From positions 1 through 8,833 of the forward strand of contig CAYTRH010000124.1 in NCBI GenBank assembly GCA_964440155.1: 8,833 nt of DNA, given 5' to 3'. A program made the position numbers and the translations under genes. Source of the DNA: PFJX01 sp964440155. GTDB lineage: Bacteria > Pseudomonadota > Gammaproteobacteria > Burkholderiales > Thiobacillaceae. The notes under the pieces were generated by a model. That model was not told where the DNA came from, did not search any database, and worked only from the letters and a program-made list of their open reading frames with translations. Shown piece after piece: positions 1 to 7,250 of the stretch; within the stretch, counting starts at the first letter, position 1; each line of letters starts with the position of its first letter.

Positions 1-1137
1 CTCCGCCGCGTCGCGCCAGTTGCGCCGCAGCAGCGTGCGGCCGTTGGCGATCTTAGCGGCGATCCAGCCGCGCGCCAGCGCCAGGCAGGCGGCCGCGTCG
101 AAACTGTGGCGATACTGGTGCATGCGCGTCTCCGCGTTGCGCTGCCCCAATCCCACCACGTGGCCGACGAACCAACCGCCGTAAGTATGGTAGGTGACGG
201 GAATCTCGCGCCGCATCAGCTCGTGCAATAGCGGCGTGGACAAGCCGCTATTGCCGAACAGTACGACCTGCGACACGTCGGCGAGGCGCACCTCGCCCAC
301 CTTGACTTTGTCGATCTCGACGGCAATGCGCTCCTCATCCTTGCGCAGCCAGGCGCGTGGTGACTGCACGTACAGCGGCAAGGCGTGATCCTCGCGCGCG
401 AACAGCGGCCGGGGCGACACCTGCGCCTCGTTGAGAAAGCGCACTTCGTCCGGCAGACAGATGCCGGCGAGCGAACAGCGTGGACACTTGGGGCTGTCCA
501 CCAGCGGCGGCGGGATGCGCCCGGTGGCGGTGGCGGCGGCCGCCTCGTCCATGCGCCCGAGGTTGGCCACGCCGCGCAGGCCGTTGATGGCGGCCAGGGT
601 CTGGTCGATGAGCGCCTCGTCGAACGGCACGTGCACGCGCTCGCGCGATTCGACGAAATACAGCATGCCGGCAGTGCAGGCGTAACCATGCTCGCGCAGC
701 AACAGACCCTGCGCGCACAGTTGTACGCGTTCTGGGTCGTAGGCGCCCTTGTCCACGTGGGGCCGCTTGCCGCGTTTGTAGTCCACCGGTGAAACGTGAT
801 TGCCCTCCCCTTCCACCAGGTCCAGCCTGGCGGTGATGCCCAGCTTGAGCGAGGACAGGGCGACGGACCGGGCATGGATGTGTTCGTCTTCCGCCGGTGC
901 CTCCGGCAGCGTGCCGCCACCCGCATCCACGCGCCTGTGTCCGGCGCGCCCTTCCACCGTGTCGGCCGTATCCGCCCATTCCGCCTGCACCCACATCAGA
1001 TAGGCCAGGCGCGGGCAGTAGACGTATTCGTTGACCATGCGCACCGGGATCAGCGGCGCATCCGGGGCCACTTCGGGAAATTCCAACGGCAGTTCGCGCT
1101 GGATTTCCGGGGGAGAGGCGTCTTGCCCGTCTGTCAT
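1..1137 (-). CDS. cas4-cas1: Cas4-Cas1 fusion, CRISPR adaptation protein (3' end outside window)
   Basis: Only the first 379 residues are in the window; the frame runs open through position 1. The N-terminal third is a Cas4 nuclease. It has the first iron-sulfur cysteine C41 (in EYVYCPRLAYLMW), H67, the RecB-like residues D106 (ARLDLVE) and D119-K121 (PVDYKRG), and the closing cysteine triplet C218, C221, C227 (PKCPRCSLAGIC). From about residue 245 it becomes Cas1, with the N-terminal beta region (PLYVQ, VVLFGNSGLSTPLLHEL) and the start of the helical domain (YRHSFDAAACLALARGWIA). The Cas1 metal-binding residues would lie beyond the edge. Fused Cas4-Cas1 is typical of type I-G and couples PAM selection and trimming to spacer integration with Cas2. 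The ATG at 1137 is chosen because an in-frame stop lies at 1156-1158 and no other start codon precedes the first Cas4 motif except an unlikely ATT. No Shine-Dalgarno sequence precedes it. It diverges from the antitoxin gene and is not contiguous with the effector operon. Confidence 0.96.
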   Translation of the reverse strand, partial: MTDGQDASPPEIQRELPLEFPEVAPDAPLIPVRMVNEYVYCPRLAYLMWVQAEWADTADTVEGRAGHRRVDAGGGTLPEAPAEDEHIHARSVALSSLKLGITARLDLVEGEGNHVSPVDYKRGKRPHVDKGAYDPERVQLCAQGLLLREHGYACTAGMLYFVESRERVHVPFDEALIDQTLAAINGLRGVANLGRMDEAAAATATGRIPPPLVDSPKCPRCSLAGICLPDEVRFLNEAQVSPRPLFAREDHALPLYVQSPRAWLRKDEERIAVEIDKVKVGEVRLADVSQVVLFGNSGLSTPLLHELMRREIPVTYHTYGGWFVGHVVGLGQRNAETRMHQYRHSFDAAACLALARGWIAAKIANGRTLLRRNWRDAAE

Positions 1138-1151
1138 TGCGTAACTAATAT
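1123..1151 (+). promoter_or_regulatory. Candidate sigma70-type promoter of the toxin-antitoxin operon
   Basis: A TTGCCC box (1123-1128) and a TAATAT box (1146-1151) are separated by exactly 17 bases, each matching the consensus at 4 of 6 positions. The start of transcription would fall near 1158, about 25 bases before the antitoxin ATG. The -35 box lies within the first codons of the divergent cas4-cas1 gene. The -10 box lies inside the inverted repeat described separately, as expected for an autoregulated antitoxin promoter. Prediction by eye only. Confidence 0.5.
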
Positions 1152-1166
1152 CAAGTTACATAACGC
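1139..1166. promoter_or_regulatory. Candidate RHH antitoxin operator (inverted repeat)
   Basis: A perfect inverted repeat GTAAC (1141-1145) / GTTAC (1155-1159) with a 9-base spacer lies in the 46-base gap between cas4-cas1 and the antitoxin. A further TAAC at 1161-1164 forms a second inverted pair with GTTA at 1155-1158. The block is bounded by GCGT at 1139 and ACGC at 1166. Repeated short half-sites overlapping a -10 box are what ribbon-helix-helix repressors commonly bind. The short AT-rich stretch contrasts with the GC-rich coding sequence around it. Function is inferred. Confidence 0.5.
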
Positions 1167-1173
1167 ATCACAA
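1145..1173 (-). promoter_or_regulatory. Candidate promoter for cas4-cas1, possibly leaderless
   Basis: Read on the minus strand, TTGTGA (1173-1168) and TATTAG (1150-1145) are 17 bases apart, each matching 4 of 6 consensus positions. The -10 box ends 7 bases before the cas4-cas1 ATG, so transcription would begin at or very near the start codon. This agrees with the absence of any Shine-Dalgarno sequence there. The box overlaps the promoter and operator of the divergent toxin-antitoxin operon. The match is modest, and the real start could lie further upstream inside the antitoxin gene. Confidence 0.35.
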
Positions 1174-1179
1174 AGGAGA
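1174..1179 (+). promoter_or_regulatory. Strong Shine-Dalgarno site of the antitoxin
   Basis: AGGAGA, within AAAGGAGAACAC, lies just upstream of the ATG at 1184 with good spacing. It fixes that start codon and contrasts with the divergent cas4-cas1 gene, which has no such site. Confidence 0.75.
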
Positions 1180-1183
1180 ACAC

Positions 1184-1486
1184 ATGGGCGCATTGAGCCT
1201 TCGTCTGCCCGACGACTTCGACACCCGGCTGGAAAACGAAGCCCGACTGGAGGGCAAGACCCGTTCGGAGATTGCCCGCCAGGCCATTGCCGAGTTCCTG
1301 GAGCGGCGGGAGAAGGAACGCTTCATGGCGGAAATGGTAGCCGCCGCCCAGGCTTTGGCCGCCGACCCGGACGCCCGGCGCGAAGCCTTGGAAATGGCCA
1401 ATGACCTCGCCGATGAGGGTCTGGACGGCATCATCGCCGCGGAAATCGCCGCTGGCATCCACCCCGACGAGAAATGGTGGCGCTGA
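1184..1486 (+). CDS. Ribbon-helix-helix (CopG-like) antitoxin of a MazF-type module
   Basis: A 100-residue protein. Residues 4-8 (LSLRL) form the DNA-contacting beta strand, residues 10-23 the first helix, GKT (24-26) the turn and residues 27-41 (RSEIARQAIAEFLER) the second helix. This is the standard RHH dimer fold. The acidic helical second half (about 48-100, ending HPDEKWWR) is likely the toxin-binding part. Its expected role is to neutralise the following toxin by direct binding and to repress its own promoter. A strong ribosome site precedes it and its stop overlaps the toxin start (TGATG). Classical MazE antitoxins have an AbrB-like fold, so this is the alternative RHH-MazF pairing. 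No specific family name is assigned. The module sits in reverse orientation inside the cas locus. Confidence 0.9.
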   Translation: MGALSLRLPDDFDTRLENEARLEGKTRSEIARQAIAEFLERREKERFMAEMVAAAQALAADPDARREALEMANDLADEGLDGIIAAEIAAGIHPDEKWWR

Positions 1487-1827
1487 TGCGGCGCGGCGAG
1501 GTCTGGACCGCCAACCTCAACCCAAACAAGGGCGCCGAAATCGGAAAAATCCGCCCCGTGCTCGTCGTTCAGGATGACCGACTGAACCAGGCCGGGCTGC
1601 AAACCCTCTTGGTCCTGCCTCTTACCACGCAGTTCCGTCCGGCCTTCGCGCCTATGCGGGTCAAGCTCCATGCCCGGGACCGCCTCGTCAAAGACAGTTA
1701 CGTGATGGTCGAACAGGTTCGGGTTGCTGACCGCGCCCGCTTCGGCGAAGGCCCGCTGACCACCCTCACCGCCGAGGAGATGGCGACGGTGGAGAAGAGC
1801 CTGCGGGCGGTGCTGGGGATGCTGTGA
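1486..1827 (+). CDS. mazF: MazF/PemK-family endoribonuclease toxin
   Basis: A 113-residue protein of normal length for MazF/PemK toxins, which cleave single-stranded mRNA at short sequence motifs and arrest translation until the antitoxin is restored. The hallmark start MRRGEVWTANLNP is followed by GKIRPVLVVQ with the expected catalytic arginine (R23). LPLTTQ follows with the expected threonine (T47), then the conserved DSYVMVEQVR (about 70-79). Nothing looks truncated, so it is probably active. The ATG at 1486 is preferred because it starts at the family's usual N terminus and overlaps the antitoxin stop (TGATG), implying translational coupling. An in-frame ATG at 1474 would add four residues. 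The gene ends 7 bases from the convergent cas8 with no terminator hairpin visible between them. Confidence 0.94.
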   Translation: MRRGEVWTANLNPNKGAEIGKIRPVLVVQDDRLNQAGLQTLLVLPLTTQFRPAFAPMRVKLHARDRLVKDSYVMVEQVRVADRARFGEGPLTTLTAEEMATVEKSLRAVLGML

Positions 1828-1834
1828 GGGCATG

Positions 1835-2755
1835 TCAGGCGGGTTGGGCGGGCGTGAAGTTCTTGTAATACTGGTTGGGTGCAATGCGCTCGCACCGGTA
1901 TACCTCGACGATGCCGCGTGCATGCAAAACGTCGCGCGGCGGCCATAGCAGCGTGACTTCCGACAGGGCGAGCAGGGAGCGGATCACATCCCGCGACACC
2001 GGCGTCTCCCAGATCGGCCAGGTAAAGAAGTCCCTGTGTTTCTCAAGCCGGGGGAAACCGGTGGTGGCGACGCCGCCGGCTTGCGCTTGCACCGGCAATA
2101 ACGTCAGCGCCTCGACGGCCAGGGCATTGGCACCGCGCACGCTGCGCAGCGCGTATTTCTTGTTGGCTTGCGGGCTGGGGTCATACCAGCGCAAGGCATA
2201 GCGCTGGTCTTCGACGGGATCCCAGCGCAGGCTATAGCCATCGTCCTCGTACCGCCAGGGTGAAAAAAGCGCGGTCTCGAGGTCACCCGGCGTCACGGCA
2301 TCCTGTATGGCCCGCGCATAGAAGGGGAAACCCTGGCCGTTGGAGTCTCCGCTCCTGACCATGCGCAGGCTGGTATCGAGAAACAGGTCCTTGTCGGCAT
2401 GGGCGTCGCTGCCCATCCCCGCCAGCAGATCGACATCACGTCGTTCATTCCAGGTCGAGATCGGCGCGGCTCGTCGCATCGCCTCGCGCAGTTTCTCGCG
2501 GGGGAATGGCATCTTCTTGTCGATTTCCAGGACCGTGGGCGGGGTCTGCCGCATGGCCTGGTGCAGCTTCTCGGCGAACGCGGCTGCGCCGTCCTCAAAG
2601 CCATGCACCCGGGGTTGCCAGCCACCTTCCGCACGAACCCAGGAAAACCGTGCTTCCGGCCGGAAGCGGCAGGCAAGCGAGACACAACCCAAGAAAGCCA
2701 GAAATGCCAGCGGATTGCCACCATGCAGACCGCCGAGGTGCAAGGGAGTGCTCAT
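1835..2755 (-). CDS. cas8: Type I-G small Cas8 (GSU0052/Cas8u2-like)
   Basis: A 306-residue protein beginning MSTPLHLGGL. Residues 7-23 (LGGLHGGNPLAFLAFLG) resemble the N-terminal signature of the small type I-G Cas8 proteins. The family has no well-known catalytic motif; these proteins are the large subunit of the I-G effector, recognise the target DNA and hold Cas3. Identification rests on this N-terminal motif, size and position beside cas3, csb1 and csb2. The start at 2755 overlaps the cas3 stop as ATGA and is preceded by AGGAGA six bases upstream. An open frame continues upstream to 2953 but lies entirely inside cas3 and is GC-rich shadow. It is the last gene of the effector operon and converges on the mazF toxin gene. 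Confidence 0.88.
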   Translation of the reverse strand: MSTPLHLGGLHGGNPLAFLAFLGCVSLACRFRPEARFSWVRAEGGWQPRVHGFEDGAAAFAEKLHQAMRQTPPTVLEIDKKMPFPREKLREAMRRAAPISTWNERRDVDLLAGMGSDAHADKDLFLDTSLRMVRSGDSNGQGFPFYARAIQDAVTPGDLETALFSPWRYEDDGYSLRWDPVEDQRYALRWYDPSPQANKKYALRSVRGANALAVEALTLLPVQAQAGGVATTGFPRLEKHRDFFTWPIWETPVSRDVIRSLLALSEVTLLWPPRDVLHARGIVEVYRCERIAPNQYYKNFTPAQPA

Positions 2756-5652
2756 GTTTCGTTCTCCTGGACATTGCGTTCCTCCCAAGCACTGCGCCGG
2801 TGATCCGCCAGCCGCAGCAGCGTTTCCAGCCAGGCCAGCCCCCACCAACCGTACAGGCGGGTGAGATGCCAGTAGCGCTCGGCGGGGCCGGCATCCAGGC
2901 GTTCCAGGCCGGTGGCGGTGTGGGCGCGATAGGTCTTCCCTTCCAGTTCCCATTCGACTACCCGTGGATTCTCATCCACCACCACCGGCGCGAAGGGCCG
3001 GCAGTGGCCGTGGTGGCTTTCCACCAGATGCAGCAGGAGGTCGCGCAGGTCCGGGTCTGGCGGCAGGGCTTGCGGTACGGATTCCAGCAGACGCACGGAG
3101 AGCAGCTCATGCCGCCCGCCTTCCGGGTAGCCGGCACGGATGCGCGCCTTGCGGCTTTCTTCCCGGGTCTGTTTCATGGTCTCGGCCTTGGCCAGCAGGG
3201 GCCCGCCGATCCAGGGGTTGCCGCCCTTGATCCAGGCCTGGAAACGCGGATCGGCCTTGCCCAGGTCATGCCCCAGGGCGGCATCGTGGAGGACGGAAAC
3301 CAGCCCTTCCGGCAGGCCGCACAACCGCGCATGCCGGGCGGCGTAGTCGGCCACACCGCGCAGGTGCTCCGGCAGCAGCGATCGGAAGTTGCCGCTGGAG
3401 GATTCGTCGTCTTCGTCGCTGAACGCGAATTCCTCCGCCGCCGCCGCAAGATACCGGGTGAGCACCAGGCCACCGGTGGGATGGGGGCTGATATGCCGCG
3501 CCAGCCTCGACGCGCGGGGCAGGGCCGTGAGCGCCTCTTTCAGCCATGTCCAGCGGAGCGGGAAATCCGTTGCCGCGTAATCGCTGAGGGCGGCATGCAG
3601 GTGCTCTGCCAGTGCCTCCGGCTCATCCGCCTCCTGCCCGCTTTGCACCCGTTCGAGCAGCACGGCGCGGGCGTCGTTGTCTGGCCACTGGGCGATGAGA
3701 TCCGGATGCAGGCGCAGGCGCACGCGGCCCCGCAGTTGCACCTGGGCGCGGTCGCCCAGGTCCGGCAGCGACGCAGCCCCTAGGGTGGCCAGCTCCTCCC
3801 AGCCGCCGACACGCGCGGGGATGACCAGTACATCGCCGGGGCGCAGGGCTTCCGGAGCTTCGAGCAGGCCGACTTCCCGCGTACCGCGCCAACGCACGAC
3901 CTGTCTGGGCGGGGCCTGCGGCGCCTCATCCGCCGGTTCATCCGCGCCCACTCCTTCCACGTCGGCCCCGGCCGGAACGGTTTTCCCCGCCAGCCAGCGG
4001 CGCACCTGGAGGAAGGGGACGGCAACGCATTCCAGCGCTGCCGGCGGACACAGACGCAGCAGGTCCGGCCAGGCGGCCGCATCGCCGACGAGATCGCCGC
4101 GCCAGCACACGGTCACGTCCGCCGGGCCGCTATCGGGGCCGTGCAGGAACAGGGCCACCTCGGGTGAGGGCCAGGGCTCCGGCGCAGTCTGCGCCAGGGC
4201 ATCCACGTGGGCAGGGAGCAAAACGGGGGCGTGGCGGGCGGGAGCGTTGAGTTCGGCCAGGGCCGCGCTTTCCGGCAGACGCTCGGCCAGGGCGGCAATG
4301 CCGAAATCGACGGCCCCGACCTCGCCGGCCTGCTGTTGCAGCCAGTTCCAGGTGTTGCGCAGGCCGGCGCCGTAGACCGGGTCGTCCTCCGGCATGTCCG
4401 CGGCGGCGACGATGGCCGCCCGTGCGGGAATGTCCCGGCCAAGGCGGTTGAGGCGGCCGAAACGCTGGCGCAGGGCATCCAGGCTGGCGCATTCGCTGAC
4501 CAGCAGATCGAAGTCCAGATTGGCGCCCACTTCCAGGGTCTGGGTTACGACCACGAAGCGGGGCGCGTCGAGACGGCGTTGCCGTGCCCGGTCCACGGAG
4601 AACTCCGCCAACTCGTGTTCGAGCGGGTCGTCCTTGTCCAGGGGGCGCATGCGGCCGGTGAGCAGCAGGGTGCCCTCCCCCAACCGCGCGTGGACGCGGC
4701 GGGCGGTATCCACCCGGTTGCAGAAGATGACCACGGCAGGGTGGCCGCCGTCCGGGTGTTGCCGGTCGCATGCGGGCCATTCCTGGACCAGGGCTTGCGC
4801 GGCTTCGACGAGTTTCGTCACCAGCGCTTTCCGCTCGGCCGCCGCGTCCTTGCCTTTGACCTTGTCCGCGACGACTAGGCGCGCCGGCTTGGCGGCCTGT
4901 TGCCGCTGGCCCAGGGGGTGTGCCGGGTCGCGCGGCTCCCCGGATTCATCGCGGAATACCTTCGTGATGCCGGCCGGTGGCGTGGCGCTCATCACGCTGA
5001 CCTGGAAGGAGACCGGCAGCGGGGATTGCGCCCATTGCCGGTAGCGGGCCACGCCTTGCAGCGTCTCCAGGAAGGGTTGGGCGCAATGGGCTTCATCCAG
5101 CAGGATCAGGCTGTCGTTGCCAGTCAGCCCGGCATGGATGGGACGGCTGCCCGCGCTCACCCCATAGGCGCGGAACAGCAGGCGGGAACCGATCTGGTCC
5201 ACGGTGCTGGCGACGATCATGGGCTGCACGGGGGAACGCGCCCAGGCATCGGATCGGGCCATGCCGCCACGTAAAGAATGGGCGGCCAGGGGGAGGCTGC
5301 CGCCGGAAATCCGGCGCAGGCGGTCGGCCACACGTTGGCGCAGGCCGCCCCGGGCCTCGCGCAGCTTGTGGGCCAGTGAGCGGGCGCGCTCGAAGGCTTC
5401 ATCGACGATGACCCGACGGTCCACCACGAAGAAGATGCGCCGGGGGGCCGCCGGCAAAGGAGATGCCGCCAGGGCATAGACGGCGATGTCCATGCAGGCG
5501 GTCTTGCCGGCGGCGGTGGGCAGGGCGATGGCCTGGGGCCAGCGGCCGGTTGCCAGCACCTGCCGCGCCAGGGCCGTTTGCCAGGCGAAGGGTGCGTGCC
5601 CCCAGAGTTCCCGGAAAAAAGCCGAGAAGTCTTCGGCGTGCAGTTCATCCAT
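2752..5652 (-). CDS. cas3: Cas3 helicase-nuclease with C-terminal HD domain (type I-G)
   Basis: A 966-residue target-degrading enzyme. The superfamily 2 helicase comes first: Walker A PTAAGKT (45-51), DEAH box (186-189), SAT motif (222-224), motif V around QTLEVGANLD (371-380) and motif VI QRFGRLNRLGR (396-406). A variable accessory region of roughly 250-300 residues follows. The HD nuclease is C-terminal: H774, the HD pair H795-D796 with K799 (GHDLGKAD), H848 (RHE) and H880-H881 (ESHHGH). All expected metal ligands are present, so it looks active. This helicase-then-HD order is typical of type I-G and the reverse of the common Cas3 order. The ATG at 5652 is chosen over the one at 5691 because it has a strong purine-rich ribosome site (GGAGGGGGAG) and starts directly with the fold; it overlaps the end of csb2 by 8 bases. 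It would be recruited by the Cas8-containing effector and act on the R-loop. Confidence 0.96.
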   Translation of the reverse strand: MDELHAEDFSAFFRELWGHAPFAWQTALARQVLATGRWPQAIALPTAAGKTACMDIAVYALAASPLPAAPRRIFFVVDRRVIVDEAFERARSLAHKLREARGGLRQRVADRLRRISGGSLPLAAHSLRGGMARSDAWARSPVQPMIVASTVDQIGSRLLFRAYGVSAGSRPIHAGLTGNDSLILLDEAHCAQPFLETLQGVARYRQWAQSPLPVSFQVSVMSATPPAGITKVFRDESGEPRDPAHPLGQRQQAAKPARLVVADKVKGKDAAAERKALVTKLVEAAQALVQEWPACDRQHPDGGHPAVVIFCNRVDTARRVHARLGEGTLLLTGRMRPLDKDDPLEHELAEFSVDRARQRRLDAPRFVVVTQTLEVGANLDFDLLVSECASLDALRQRFGRLNRLGRDIPARAAIVAAADMPEDDPVYGAGLRNTWNWLQQQAGEVGAVDFGIAALAERLPESAALAELNAPARHAPVLLPAHVDALAQTAPEPWPSPEVALFLHGPDSGPADVTVCWRGDLVGDAAAWPDLLRLCPPAALECVAVPFLQVRRWLAGKTVPAGADVEGVGADEPADEAPQAPPRQVVRWRGTREVGLLEAPEALRPGDVLVIPARVGGWEELATLGAASLPDLGDRAQVQLRGRVRLRLHPDLIAQWPDNDARAVLLERVQSGQEADEPEALAEHLHAALSDYAATDFPLRWTWLKEALTALPRASRLARHISPHPTGGLVLTRYLAAAAEEFAFSDEDDESSSGNFRSLLPEHLRGVADYAARHARLCGLPEGLVSVLHDAALGHDLGKADPRFQAWIKGGNPWIGGPLLAKAETMKQTREESRKARIRAGYPEGGRHELLSVRLLESVPQALPPDPDLRDLLLHLVESHHGHCRPFAPVVVDENPRVVEWELEGKTYRAHTATGLERLDAGPAERYWHLTRLYGWWGLAWLETLLRLADHRRSAWEERNVQENET

Positions 5653-7250
5653 GCGCTCCCCCTCCCTGGCGCAGCGGCCGGCACAGACCATAGCCGCGAA
5701 AACGCCCTGCCCCCACCAGGACCGGGCCGCTCACGTCCTCCGGAAACATGATCAGAGCATGGGCATGATGCATGCGCCCGCCGTCGCCTCGGCGCCTGAT
5801 CCACGGGAATTCGTTGCTCCTCGGGGCGCCTTCGTGCAGGGAGACCGGGTGCAGCAGCGCCTCCAGCGGGCGCGGCAGACCAATGCGTTCGCAGGCGTCC
5901 TTGACCGTTTCGGCAGCCCTGTCCCACTTGTCCGCGCCATCGAAGTGACGGTCCAGCACCACCGGGGTCACGCTCGCCCAGGCGCGGGCCGGGCCGGTCC
6001 AGGTTTCGCCGCGCAGGTTGACCGGCGGCGGGTCGCGGCTTTCCAGTTGGGCGCGGCACTCCAGCCACTGGCCGGCGAACAAACGGATTTCGCGCGGCAG
6101 GCCATCGNNNNNNNNNNCATACAACCACGGCCCCAGCACCCGGCCGGCTTCCTCCCGCGACACCGTCCGCGGCAGGGCCAGGGCCACGCCCAGGATACGG
6201 CCGTCGGCGTGTTCGTCGCCGACGAAGGGCAGGGGCAGGCAGGCGATATGCGGCGCGCGGCTGGGGGCGCCGCCGGCCTGGTGGCCGCACACCCATTCGG
6301 GGATCGGCTCGGGACAGGCGGCCAGCAGCGCGCCGCGCAGGGCCTCGGTGAGCCTGAGGCTGGCGGGCAGGGATAGGCGCTTGCCCTGGAGCGCCAGGAC
6401 CACCAGCCTGGGATCGAAGACACTGCCGGGCGGCGCCGGCTCCGGTTGCGGTCTGGGCGGCGCATAGCCTTGCCAGATGCCGGGCTCGGGGCGCAGGCTG
6501 ACGGGTTTGCCTCCGGGGAAGCGATCCGCCATTTGTGCTTGCAGCATGTTCTTCTCTTTGCCTTTGCTCGCGTTGATGCGCTCCTCCAACTCTGCATAGG
6601 CGATGAACGCGTCGCGGTTGTGCCGTGCCGCGAGAGCATCGAGCCGGCCCGGCCCGAAGACCCGCATGCGCCGATCGGCCAAACCGGAGACTGGCACCAG
6701 GGTGGCGGGTGGCGGCTCGGGTTCCAGCCACATCTGCACCAGGGAGGCGGAATGTCCCACGGCATTGGCCTTGCGGCATAGGGAGGCCAGGGCGGCGCGG
6801 TGGACATCCGGCACGTCTTCCGGCCAGATCAGGTGGACGTCCGGGCTGTGGGGGATGGCCACGGGGAAGGCGCGGGGCTGGCGGACACGGAGGTCCGGCA
6901 GCTGGGAGAGCCCTGCGTCTTTCAGGCTGGAGAGTTCGCTCCTGGGATTGCCTGCCAGGCCATGGATGGTTTTCGCCGTGGCCAGACGCGCATCGTTGAC
7001 CGGCACGTAGTGCGTGACGACCTCCCGCGGGCTGGCCCCGGGTGCCGCCAGGCGCGGTGCCGGCGGGNNNNNNNNNNNNNNNNNNNNNNNNNNNNNNNNN
7101 NNNNNNNNNNNNNNNNNNNNNNNNNNNNNNNNNNNNNNNNNNNNNNNNNNNNNNNNNNNNNNNNNNNNNNNNNNNNGCCACCTCCTGGTTCGCGCCGTCC
7201 GCCGCCGCCATCGCCCGCCCCATGAGGTAGCGGATGCCGAGGCTGAACAT
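5645..7250 (-). CDS. csb2: Csb2, fused Cas5-Cas6 of type I-G (interrupted by two assembly gaps)
   Basis: Csb2 (GSU0054 family) joins a Cas5-like and a Cas6-like half; it cuts the repeat RNA and stays on the crRNA. The first 24 residues (MFSLGIRYLMGRAM...) precede a 109-N gap. After it comes VTHYVPVND (6992-7018), then the conserved FPVAIPHSPDVHLIWPE and GHSASLVQMW stretches. Further on lie TWTGPARAWASVTPVVLDRH, a MHHAH histidine cluster and the Cas6 glycine-rich loop VLVGAGRFRGYGLCRPL (5672-5722). The large gap breaks the frame: its true length must be a multiple of three (108 or 111 fit best), so 109 is wrong by one or two bases. The 10-N gap at 6108-6117 keeps the frame on both sides. Expected full length is about 534 residues. 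The start is the ATG at 7250, sharing its A with the csb1 stop (TGATG), with AAGGGGG upstream; a TTG one codon earlier is possible. Real product, not a pseudogene. Confidence 0.94.
6108..6117. other. Assembly gap of 10 N inside csb2
   Basis: Ten undetermined bases in the middle of csb2. The csb2 frame is intact on both sides (GPWLY before, DGLPREIRLF after, with four unreadable codons), so the gap length is probably right or wrong by a multiple of three. Confidence 0.98.
7068..7176. other. Assembly gap of 109 N near the 5' end of csb2
   Basis: A run of 109 undetermined bases. The csb2 start lies upstream of it in one frame and the csb2 body downstream in another, so the given length cannot be exact. 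From 7250 to the gap there are 74 coding bases, and one base completes a codon after it, which requires a gap divisible by three. About 36 residues of the Cas5-like half are lost here. Confidence 0.98.

Noticed and set aside
216..994. Two minus-strand open frames of 236 and 219 codons at the left end
   Set aside because: They are out-of-frame shadows of cas4-cas1, whose own frame carries all four cysteines and the nuclease motifs.
1168..1923. Minus-strand open frame of 251 codons opposite the toxin-antitoxin pair
   Set aside because: It is antisense to two well-supported genes and shows no conserved motif.
1835..2755. Internally started small subunit (Cas11-like) within cas8
   Set aside because: Several in-frame internal ATGs exist, but I did not identify one with a convincing ribosome site, and the small I-G Cas8 is thought to take over that role.
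2756..2953. 66-codon upstream extension of cas8
   Set aside because: It lies entirely inside the cas3 C terminus, has no family similarity, and the ATG at 2755 has a good ribosome site and the family's usual N terminus.
2506..3783. Long plus-strand open frame of 425 codons opposite cas3 and cas8
   Set aside because: It lies wholly antisense to two genes with clear motifs, is rich in Ala, Gly, Arg and Pro with no domain, and is a usual by-product of GC-rich codon bias.
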